64,000 bases of DNA from Bacteroidales bacterium (GTDB lineage: Bacteria; Bacteroidota; Bacteroidia; Bacteroidales; VadinHA17). Within the stretch, counting starts at the first letter, position 1. Each line of letters opens with the position of its first letter. The stretch spans positions 113,336 through 177,335 of the forward strand of contig JAGNKY010000005.1 of the NCBI GenBank assembly GCA_017999895.1, in the 5' to 3' direction. The notes under the pieces were generated by a model, which was not told the origin of the DNA, did not search any database, and saw only the letters and a list, made by a program, of their open reading frames with translations. The position numbers were made by a program, and so were the translations under genes. Of the stretch, positions 56,941 through 64,000 are shown piece by piece.

Positions 56941-58572
56941 ATGAAAAATAAAATACTTCTTAAAATTTTCCTTGCTGCCTTGATATTGTTTGGCGGCTTT
57001 GCATGTGATACAGAGGAACTTGTCGAGCTTGATGATCCGAAATATCTTCTTACACCAGAAAATTCAGATATGTCAATGATGTTCACAAATATTCTTATAA
57101 GCCATGGGCGTGGTTCTGCCGGCGGCAACCCTGTTAGAGTCGAAGGAGGTTTTTGTAAATATTACGCTACTTATTCAAATCTTATGCTTTATGGAGGCCT
57201 TTATCAATTCGATCAGAGTTTAAATGATAGCCCATGGGGTGTATATACAGGAGCTCTTAAAATGGCAATTGCACTTGAAGACTTCCTCGTTAAAAAGAAT
57301 GATCCAAACCAGACAAATAATCTTGCTATGACACGTATTATGAAAGTGTCTATTATTCAGAGATTAACAGATTTTTATGGAGATATACCTCTTACTGAAG
57401 CTTGTCAGGCTTATCTTTCAGGTATTCTGAAACCAAAGTATGACAGACAGGCAGATATTTATAAATATATGCTTCAGACTCTCGATGGTGCAATACAATC
57501 GTTTTCAAGCGATGCGATACCTATGTCACTTACCTGGAAAAGTAGTGCTGATTCCAAACAGGCACGTGATATAGTTTATAGCGGCGACATCAACAAATGG
57601 AAGAAATATGGATATTCTCTTATGCTCAGAATTGCAATGAGAGCATCAGTTGCTGACCCATCGATGGCAAAATTGTATGCTGAAAGAGCAATTGCCGGAG
57701 GTGTGATAACGAATAATACTGATAACTGGGTTCTTAAAACAAAAGATGGAATGAATAGTGAAAAGAATCCTTATAGTTCATTTTTCGAAGGTTCTCCTTC
57801 GGGCGATCCAGAACGTTATATTAAACTGGGAGAATATTTTGTGGATTTCTTGAAAGCGAAAAATGATCCAAGAAGAAAAGTTATTTTTGGTGGCCGTCTT
57901 AATAATACAATCACAGCTGTGACCGCATCAGATATGCAGAAATACTGGAGAGATGCCTCCAAATGGGACTGGGATTTGACTCAGGCAAAAGGTATGGTTC
58001 ATGGTACAAATGCAAATCCGGCGCCATCTCTTCCTGCTTATCATTGGACATATACAAGTCCAAACCCTTTTCTCTTTACGATAAATCAACCTCTAGTTAT
58101 CCTTACGGCTTCGGAAATGCTTTATCTTATTGCTGAAGCTTCATTAAATGGATGGAACACAGGTACAACAGCCGATGCTGCTTATTCTGCCGCAATTACA
58201 GCCAGTATGACTCAAATGAGTTCCTACGATGGACTATTGCCATTTCAAAGAATAGATGGGTCTGAAATTACAGATTATATCACCGCAAATCCTCTTGGAA
58301 CAGGCGATGCAGCAAGACAGAGGATTGCTGAAGAGATGTGGGTATCTATGTATATGAATCCTACTGAAGCATGGTCTAATGTACGAAGGATGAATCTTAA
58401 TCTGCCATCAAACTCGGCTACAGCTCAAATGCCTACACGATATGCATACCCTGAAAATGAAAGAGCAAATAATCTTGATAATCTTAATGCTGCAATGACA
58501 ACATTGGGATGGTCAATGTCAATGACAAGGGAAGAGGAAATTGCAAAAAGAGTATGGTGGGACGCCAATTAG
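56941..58572 (+). CDS. SusD-like outer-membrane lipoprotein (SusD_2 type)
   Basis: 543 residues; lipobox FGGFAC (Cys about 22). SusD-family marks of the second subfamily: YGGLYQFDQS, IMKVSIIQRLTDFYGDIPLTEA (about 136-158), KWKKYGYSLMLRIAMRAS, LTASEMLYLIAEASLNGW and RIAEEMWVSMYMNPTEAWSNVRR. Starts 12 bp after its SusC, so the pair is translated together. Followed by a strong hairpin. Confidence 0.92.
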   Translation: MKNKILLKIFLAALILFGGFACDTEELVELDDPKYLLTPENSDMSMMFTNILISHGRGSAGGNPVRVEGGFCKYYATYSNLMLYGGLYQFDQSLNDSPWGVYTGALKMAIALEDFLVKKNDPNQTNNLAMTRIMKVSIIQRLTDFYGDIPLTEACQAYLSGILKPKYDRQADIYKYMLQTLDGAIQSFSSDAIPMSLTWKSSADSKQARDIVYSGDINKWKKYGYSLMLRIAMRASVADPSMAKLYAERAIAGGVITNNTDNWVLKTKDGMNSEKNPYSSFFEGSPSGDPERYIKLGEYFVDFLKAKNDPRRKVIFGGRLNNTITAVTASDMQKYWRDASKWDWDLTQAKGMVHGTNANPAPSLPAYHWTYTSPNPFLFTINQPLVILTASEMLYLIAEASLNGWNTGTTADAAYSAAITASMTQMSSYDGLLPFQRIDGSEITDYITANPLGTGDAARQRIAEEMWVSMYMNPTEAWSNVRRMNLNLPSNSATAQMPTRYAYPENERANNLDNLNAAMTTLGWSMSMTREEEIAKRVWWDAN

Positions 58573-58583
58573 TTTTTACACAT

Positions 58584-58648
58584 CAGGTTCAAAGTTCCGG
58601 ATTCAAAGAAGTTTCAATTTTCTGCTGGAACTTTGAACCTGAATTTTT
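58584..58648 (+). terminator. hairpin terminator after the susC-susD pair
   Basis: A perfect 15-bp inverted repeat, CAGGTTCAAAGTTCC (58584-58598) and GGAACTTTGAACCTG (58627-58641), with a 28-nt loop, followed by AATTTTTAATT. It separates susCD from the exported-enzyme genes and could act as a partial terminator that raises susCD over the enzymes. Confidence 0.75.
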
Positions 58649-58713
58649 AATTAAAATATGTTAATCTTTTAATAATTTAAATTAATTATTTAACCTCATA
58701 AACATCTGATAAT

Positions 58714-59646
58714 ATGAATAGAAAACTAATCTCTTTTATTTTTCTTTTTTTGGTAACTATCCTTACATGGGGACAGAATGTAGGCTCGTCGCCCGAATAT
58801 ATCAAAGCTCTCACTGCCGACTGGAAAGGAGAGAGGTTTCCTGACGGCAGACCAAAAGTGTCTGATGCAATACTCGAAAGGCTGAAAAATGTTTCGATAG
58901 AGGAGGCATGGGGTATATTACGAAACAAGGGTTATCAGAATCAGTTCGAAAACGACTGGTATATCATTAACCCTGACCAACCCATGACCGGCCGTGTTGT
59001 TACAGCACAATATATGCCGCTACGACCCGATCTGGAAAAATATATCAGAACTAAGGGTAAAGAAGAAGGAAGGGCACAGCAGGGAGGAACAAACTCTTGG
59101 CCGATAGACGTTCTGGTCGAGGGCGATGTATATGTTGCCGACGGCTTCGGTAAGATAGTCGATGGTACCCTTATAGGCGATAACCTCGGGAATTCCATTT
59201 ATGCAAAATCGAAAAGAGGCGTGATATTTAACGGATCTGTAAGAGACGTTGAAGGCCTGAGGGAAATTAAAGGATTTAACGGTTGGGTGAAAGGACACGA
59301 CCCTTCTTTTATTAGCCAGATGAGCCTTGTTTCAATAAATGCTCCAATAAGGATAGGAAGAGCCATTGTGCTTCCTGGCGATGTCGTTCTGGCAAAAGAA
59401 TATGGAGTTATATTTATTCCCGCTCACCTTGTCGAAGAACTGGTGATTACAGCGGAAGTGACAGCTTTACGCGATGAGTTCGGCCATCAACGGCTGCGCG
59501 AAGGAAAATATAAACCTGGCCAGATTGACAGCCAATGGACCGAAGAAATAAAAAAGGATTTTATGAACTGGTTGAATAATTATCCAGGCAAACTTCCAAT
59601 GAGCAAAACCGAACTGGATAATTATTTCAAAGATAGGAACTGGTAA
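58714..59646 (+). CDS. exported RraA-like aldolase/decarboxylase
   Basis: 310 residues. A Sec signal peptide (about 1-20, ending LTWGQ) precedes an N-terminal extension and the RraA fold (about 95-260). GDNLGN (about 156) and NGSVRDVEGL (about 173) keep the Gly-Asn-Leu loop and the Arg-Asp pair that serve metal binding and catalysis in 4-hydroxy-4-methyl-2-oxoglutarate aldolase; RNase-E regulators of this fold are cytoplasmic. So a divalent-metal class II aldolase or 2-oxoacid decarboxylase in the periplasm is inferred. Next to an enolase-superfamily enzyme that could supply a 2-keto acid. Confidence 0.85.
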   Translation: MNRKLISFIFLFLVTILTWGQNVGSSPEYIKALTADWKGERFPDGRPKVSDAILERLKNVSIEEAWGILRNKGYQNQFENDWYIINPDQPMTGRVVTAQYMPLRPDLEKYIRTKGKEEGRAQQGGTNSWPIDVLVEGDVYVADGFGKIVDGTLIGDNLGNSIYAKSKRGVIFNGSVRDVEGLREIKGFNGWVKGHDPSFISQMSLVSINAPIRIGRAIVLPGDVVLAKEYGVIFIPAHLVEELVITAEVTALRDEFGHQRLREGKYKPGQIDSQWTEEIKKDFMNWLNNYPGKLPMSKTELDNYFKDRNW

Positions 59647-59685
59647 CAAAAATTAATTAAATTCCAAAATTCAAATAAAACAATT

Positions 59686-61161
59686 ATGAAACCAATAATT
59701 GAAAAGATAAAAGAGGAAAACAGGCGTGCTGAAAAAGCAGAAGCTGATGCCATACAGGCAGAACTGAATAATCCGCACACAACCAGTAGCCGTCGCAATT
59801 TCCTTAAGAAAACTGCCCTTGGAGGCATTGCTCTTGGGGGATTTATGGCATTACCAATTGAAGATACAATTGCTCAGACGACACAAAAGGTAAGCAGAGC
59901 CTCGAGTCCTTCAGACCTGAAGATAACCGATATGCGTTATGCAACGATAATGAATAAGCACATTATAAGAATAGATACCAACCAGGGTATTTACGGACTG
60001 GGTGAGGTAAGAGACGGTGCAGATGTTAGGTATGCGCTTTTTCTTAAAAGCCGGATTCTCGGACTTAATCCGTGTAACGTTGAGATGATATTCAAAATTA
60101 TCAGGCAATTCGGATACCATGGCCGGCAGGGTGGAGGCGTATGTGCCGTAGAAATGGCTCTGTGGGACCTTACAGGTAAAGCTTATAATGTGCCTGTATG
60201 GCAGCTTCTGGGCGGCAGATACCGTGATAAAATAAGGCTTTACGCCGACACTCCTGAAGTTAGAGATCCTCAGGGTTTTGCAGAGAAAATAAGGCAACGA
60301 ATGGAAGAGCAGGGTTTTACATGGCTTAAAATGGACCTCGGAATTCATCTGGTGCAGGGAACCGAAGGTAACTTGGTAAACAGTAAATTCTGGGCTCCAA
60401 TGGCCCAATATGACCTGAGAGAATATATGGGCTATGGGAACACTCTCCACCCATTCACCCAGGTGCAAATCACTGATAAAGGCCTCGCAGCTCTTCAGGA
60501 ATATGTCGAGAAAGTCAGGAACGTAGTAGGATATGAAATTCCTCTTTCAGCAGATCATTTCGGACATTTCGACGTAAATAATGCCATCCGGTTCGGGAAA
60601 GCAATGGAAAAATTCCGTCTCGCATGGCTCGAGGATATGGTGCCATGGTTCGACATAGAAGGGAACAAGACTCTTTCTGAGGCTCTTGAAACACCAATTT
60701 TAACGGGTGAAGATATTTATTGCCTTAAAGATGGATTTAAACCACTTATTGATGCAAGAGCTGTTGATATTATTCATCCCGATTTAGGCACCTCCGGTGG
60801 TATTCTTGAAACAAAGAAGATAGGCGATTATGCCGAAGAGAACCAGATTGCAATGGCTTTACACATGGCAGGCTCTCCGGTATGCTTTATGGCAAATGTC
60901 CATTGTGCTGCTGCAACGCAGAATTTTCTTGCACTCGAGCACCACAGTATAGATGTGCCGTATTATAATAATCTTGTAAAAATGACCGGATCGAAGCCGA
61001 TGGTGGAAAAGGGCTTCGCCAATGTACCGCTCGATGCACCCGGACTTGGAATAGAGCTTAACGAGGAAGAATGTAAGAAACATCTTGCCAAAGGTTCCGG
61101 ATGGTTCCAGCCAACTCCTGAATGGGATGAGAAAAGATCTCACGACAGGTTATGGAGTTAA
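59686..61161 (+). CDS. Tat-exported enolase-superfamily sugar-acid dehydratase (MR/MLE)
   Basis: 491 residues. A long N-region precedes the twin-arginine signal SSRRNFLKKTALGGIALGGF (about 37-56). The MR/MLE capping domain follows, then the barrel: WLKMDLG with the second-strand base region (about 212), metal ligands Asp in LSADHFGH (about 288), Glu in WLEDMVPW (about 315), Glu in LTGEDIY (about 341), and His in LHMAGSPV (about 393). An insert of about 60 residues after the second strand recalls mannonate- or other acid-sugar dehydratases. The substrate is undetermined. 39 bp after the RraA-like gene. Confidence 0.88.
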   Translation: MKPIIEKIKEENRRAEKAEADAIQAELNNPHTTSSRRNFLKKTALGGIALGGFMALPIEDTIAQTTQKVSRASSPSDLKITDMRYATIMNKHIIRIDTNQGIYGLGEVRDGADVRYALFLKSRILGLNPCNVEMIFKIIRQFGYHGRQGGGVCAVEMALWDLTGKAYNVPVWQLLGGRYRDKIRLYADTPEVRDPQGFAEKIRQRMEEQGFTWLKMDLGIHLVQGTEGNLVNSKFWAPMAQYDLREYMGYGNTLHPFTQVQITDKGLAALQEYVEKVRNVVGYEIPLSADHFGHFDVNNAIRFGKAMEKFRLAWLEDMVPWFDIEGNKTLSEALETPILTGEDIYCLKDGFKPLIDARAVDIIHPDLGTSGGILETKKIGDYAEENQIAMALHMAGSPVCFMANVHCAAATQNFLALEHHSIDVPYYNNLVKMTGSKPMVEKGFANVPLDAPGLGIELNEEECKKHLAKGSGWFQPTPEWDEKRSHDRLWS

Positions 61162-61180
61162 TATATTTTAAATATAATAG

Positions 61181-61211
61181 GCTGCTGTTCTTTAACAACA
61201 GCAGCTTTTTT
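61181..61211 (+). terminator. intrinsic terminator between the dehydratase and epimerase genes
   Basis: Perfect 9-bp stem GCTGCTGTT/AACAGCAGC with a 7-nt loop and a TTTTTT tail. It ends 1 bp before the first possible ATG of the next gene, which argues for a later start or for attenuation. Confidence 0.85.
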
Positions 61212-61212
61212 A

Positions 61213-62502
61213 ATGAAAAATAAAATGGCGATGAAAAGGATTTTTTTAATTCTTTCGGTTTTTGTTATAATCGGTAATTTCCTTATCGGGCAAATACCAA
61301 TAAATCTGTCGCCTGATAAAAAGCTAAAGCTTCTGAAAGAGCAAACTTCAGATAATTTGACTAACAATATCCTTTCATTCTGGTCAGCAAAAATGCCTGA
61401 TGAGGTGAATGGCGGGTTTTATGGACGGATTGACAGGAACAATCAGGTTATTCCCGATGCCGACAAAGGAGGAATCTTGAATGCGAGAATATTATGGACT
61501 TATTCCGCAGCATACAGGGTTACAAGAAACCCTGAATATCTGCGTCTTGCTACCCGCGCTAAAGATTATATTCTTTCTCATTTTATCGACAAAGAATACG
61601 GCGGAGCATATATGATGCTAAATGCTAAAGGAGAACCAAAGGATACCAGAAAACATACTTATACGCAGGCATTCTTTATTTATGGATTATCTGAATATGC
61701 AAGAGCGACAGGGAATAAAGAAGCCCTCAATGCCGCAATAGATATTTTCGAACTATTTGAGAAGAATGTCCTCGACAAAGAATTAAACGGTTATTTTGAA
61801 GTCTTCACACGCGACTGGCAACGCACACACGACAGACTTATTGGGGAAAAATCTCCCGCAGATGAGAAAACTATGAATACTTCGCTTCATATTTTAGAAG
61901 CTTACGCAAATCTTTACCGCGTATGGCCGAATAAACGAATGGCCGAAAGAGTCGAGAACATGATAAATATTTTTCTTGATCATATAATCGATAAAAACAG
62001 TTATCACCTGATATGTTTTATGGATAGAAACTGGAACAGGACTTCTCAAATAGACTCATACGGTCACGACATTGAATCATCATGGCTACTTTACGAGGCA
62101 GCTCTCTTACTGAAAGATCCTGTGCTTATTGAAAAAGTTAAGGGAGTAAGTATTAAAATAGCTAATGCTGCTATGGAAGGCCTTTTACCAGATGGAAGTA
62201 TGCTAACAGAAAGAGACAGGGCAACAGGAGAAACAAGACTTGTACGTAGCTGGTGGGAACAGGCTGAGACGGTAGTCGGTTATCTGAATGCCTATGAACT
62301 GTCTGGAGATGAAAAATATCTAAATATATCAATTAATGCATGGAACTTTATTGATAAATATCTGGTTGATAAAATCAACGGAGGTTGGTTCACTTCAGTT
62401 TCACCCGATGGCGTTCCCGGAGGTGATAAGGCTGGAAACTGGATATGCCCTTATCATAACGGGCGAATGTGCCTTGAAATAATTGAAAGAGTAAAAGAAT
62501 AA
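61213..62502 (+). CDS. exported AGE-family sugar 2-epimerase (cellobiose 2-epimerase-like)
   Basis: 429 residues from 61213. Further in-frame ATGs at 61225 and 61231 are equally good, and 61231 (MKRIFLILSVFVIIGNFLIGQ) gives a cleaner signal peptide clear of the terminator. An (alpha/alpha)6 barrel of the N-acylglucosamine 2-epimerase family: GGFYGRIDRNN (about 60), HTYTQAFFIYGLSEYARATG (about 148), SYGHDIESSWLLYEAA (about 283), WWEQAETVVGYLNAYE and CPYHNGRMCLE. The His residues and Arg match catalytic residues of cellobiose 2-epimerases. The signal peptide places it in the periplasm. Confidence 0.88.
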   Translation: MKNKMAMKRIFLILSVFVIIGNFLIGQIPINLSPDKKLKLLKEQTSDNLTNNILSFWSAKMPDEVNGGFYGRIDRNNQVIPDADKGGILNARILWTYSAAYRVTRNPEYLRLATRAKDYILSHFIDKEYGGAYMMLNAKGEPKDTRKHTYTQAFFIYGLSEYARATGNKEALNAAIDIFELFEKNVLDKELNGYFEVFTRDWQRTHDRLIGEKSPADEKTMNTSLHILEAYANLYRVWPNKRMAERVENMINIFLDHIIDKNSYHLICFMDRNWNRTSQIDSYGHDIESSWLLYEAALLLKDPVLIEKVKGVSIKIANAAMEGLLPDGSMLTERDRATGETRLVRSWWEQAETVVGYLNAYELSGDEKYLNISINAWNFIDKYLVDKINGGWFTSVSPDGVPGGDKAGNWICPYHNGRMCLEIIERVKE

Positions 62503-62531
62503 TTAGATTTAACTTGTTAAAACATTTATAA

Positions 62532-64000
62532 ATGGCAAATAACAAACCTGTTACGAATAAATTGATAACGGAATCGTCAATGGAATCCGGAAAAAAGAAA
62601 GTAAGCAGACGTAATGTTATGAAAGGTTTGCTTTTAATACCTGTACAATGGAGCATTTATCAAGCTGCGATTAGGGCTCAGGGGGTTGCAAGGGCATTAT
62701 CTGTTGAAGCTCCTCCACCGAAAGAAAGCATTAAAAAAATTTTTAATGTTAACTATTTGGAAGATATCTATACTCCAAATCAGCCAATGGGTAAGCCACA
62801 GGGTATTATGCCAGGCAGAGTATCATGGGTATGGAATCCGGCATCTACAAATCCTGATTGTGTAAATAAACCAGTTTCAGGCGATATAAGTGAAGAAAAA
62901 TATGACGCCTGGTTTATGGATAAAAATACGAATCAGGAAGTTGTGGATAATATGTTAATTGCGGGATTATGCTCAATAACTGGAAAGAAGAAGATAGAGA
63001 AAGCGTGGGATGCTATCTTCAGATATCATAATCAGAATCGTGGCAAGGGTAATGTTTCGTACCGTAAAGGAGAGAAGATATATATCAAGCTTAACAGGAC
63101 GTCTGCTTCTAATGGTATAAACACTCAGTACGAAAGAGTCAAATCAAGGCCTGTTGCATTATCATTCGAAACGTCGCCTCAAGTAGTACTTTCAGTTCTC
63201 AGGCAGCTAGTACATGTGGTAAAAGTGCCTCAGGAGCTCATTTATGTGGGAGATGCTATGAGAAATATATATCAGGATGAATATGTTAAGTATTATGCCG
63301 AGTTTCCACATGTGAATTATCTTTCAAGTTTTGATTCCACTCATGGAAGAATCAAAAGCAGTGAGAGCAGTAAAGATTTGATTTTTTATTCGGATAAGAA
63401 AACTGTCATGAAAGAGGCAGGGTCGGATAAAATTTACAGCGTGCTCGAAGAGTGTGAATATTTGATCAACCCGGCTGCTATGAAAGGTCATAGTTCTGCC
63501 GGTATTTCACTTTGTACTAAGAATCATTTCGGGAGCCAATCGAGAAACAGTGCTTTTCATCTTCATCCCGGACTTAACAGCAGCGATCGAATAGGGTATG
63601 GTCATTACAGAGTACTTGTCGATCTTATGGGTAATAGATTTACCGGTGGTAAAAATCTTTTCTATATGCTTGATGCTTTATGGGCAGGGCCGGACTGGAA
63701 CGGTCTGCCTGTTAAATTTTTAATGCCTCCGTTCAATAATCACTGGAGCTCATCTTTGCTATTTTCCTTAGATCCTGTAGCAATAGAATCGGTTGCTTTC
63801 GATTTTCTAAGGACAGAGTTTACAAACCCCGAGCATACTTATTCTTTCGTCAGTGAAGATGGGGTGGATGATTATCTTCATCAGGCAGCCGACTCAAAAA
63901 ACTGGCCGTCTGGGATCATCTATGCACCGAATGGGGATGGCATAGCTCTGCCAAAGAGCATGGGCGTTCATGAACACTGGGATAATCCGGTGGATAAACG
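62532..64000 (+). CDS. Tat-exported DUF362-like protein (cut by right edge)
   Basis: 489 codons are open from the ATG at 62532 to the edge. The twin-arginine signal SRRNVMKGLLLIP lies near residues 25-37. The DUF362 layout is seen in GRVSWVWNP (about 96), KIYIKLNRTSAS, LIYVGDAMRNIY, LINPAAMKGHSSAGISLCTKNHFGS (about 315) and FSLDPVAIESVAFDFL (about 413). No ferredoxin cluster motif is visible in the part present. Function unknown; it is the fourth exported protein in a row. 29 bp after the epimerase gene. Confidence 0.85.
   Translation, partial: MANNKPVTNKLITESSMESGKKKVSRRNVMKGLLLIPVQWSIYQAAIRAQGVARALSVEAPPPKESIKKIFNVNYLEDIYTPNQPMGKPQGIMPGRVSWVWNPASTNPDCVNKPVSGDISEEKYDAWFMDKNTNQEVVDNMLIAGLCSITGKKKIEKAWDAIFRYHNQNRGKGNVSYRKGEKIYIKLNRTSASNGINTQYERVKSRPVALSFETSPQVVLSVLRQLVHVVKVPQELIYVGDAMRNIYQDEYVKYYAEFPHVNYLSSFDSTHGRIKSSESSKDLIFYSDKKTVMKEAGSDKIYSVLEECEYLINPAAMKGHSSAGISLCTKNHFGSQSRNSAFHLHPGLNSSDRIGYGHYRVLVDLMGNRFTGGKNLFYMLDALWAGPDWNGLPVKFLMPPFNNHWSSSLLFSLDPVAIESVAFDFLRTEFTNPEHTYSFVSEDGVDDYLHQAADSKNWPSGIIYAPNGDGIALPKSMGVHEHWDNPVDK

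Noticed and set aside
59911..60468. 185-codon frame on the minus strand
   Set aside because: Lies wholly inside the enolase-superfamily gene, whose motifs are intact in the other frame.

Overview
The window reads as a chromosomal segment of a Bacteroidota bacterium, most likely of the Bacteroidales/Marinilabiliales group. The grounds are three SusC/SusD pairs, a type IX secretion (T9SS) type-B C-terminal domain with a PorP/SprF partner, a Nudix-type AraR, an ECF sigma/FecR/STN-SusC cascade, a serine palmitoyltransferase, TTTG-N19-TAnnTTTG promoters, few Shine-Dalgarno sites and AT-rich intergenic DNA. No rRNA, tRNA, CRISPR or prophage was seen.

Region 1 (1-13466, minus strand): rlmH, a 1233-residue NtrY-like membrane histidine kinase, then a surface cluster. 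The cluster holds a 1400-residue T9SS type-B surface protein with a Gly-rich region and Ig-like repeats, a PorP/SprF protein, a PD40-PKD protein, an uncharacterised exported protein, and the N-terminal part of a two-component-regulator propeller protein that runs off the left edge. The last two genes overlap by ATGA.

Region 2 (13737-22204): housekeeping genes. These are a DUF4783-like exported protein overlapping nadC, an unknown lipoprotein, valS, a serine palmitoyltransferase with a short-chain reductase (sphingolipid synthesis), and a PlsC-type acyltransferase.

Region 3 (22390-31508, plus): an L-arabinose locus in the order SSS transporter, araA, araR, araD, araB. It is followed by a chorismatase-like gene with its own promoter and a lipoprotein aldose 1-epimerase. 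A dispersed repeat of about 190 bp lies between araR and araD, with a second copy at 51.7 kb. A REP-associated tyrosine transposase with inverted flanking palindromes follows at 31.9-32.6 kb.

Region 4 (32874-47571): two paralogous SusC/SusD pairs pointing outward. Between them lies an operon for a TolB-like propeller lipoprotein with a CxxCH haem motif and a DUF6057-like polytopic protein.

Region 5 (47707-64000): a small lipoprotein, an ankyrin-repeat lipoprotein and a Tat-exported Gfo/Idh oxidoreductase. Next come an ECF sigma factor, FecR anti-sigma, STN-type SusC and SusD, followed by exported RraA-like, enolase-superfamily, AGE-epimerase and DUF362 proteins. The last is cut by the right edge. 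The window contains no glycoside hydrolase or polysaccharide lyase. My best candidate for an undescribed system is this regulated SusCD locus with a periplasmic sugar-acid set of enzymes. The second is the haem-motif propeller/DUF6057 module between the twin SusCD pairs.
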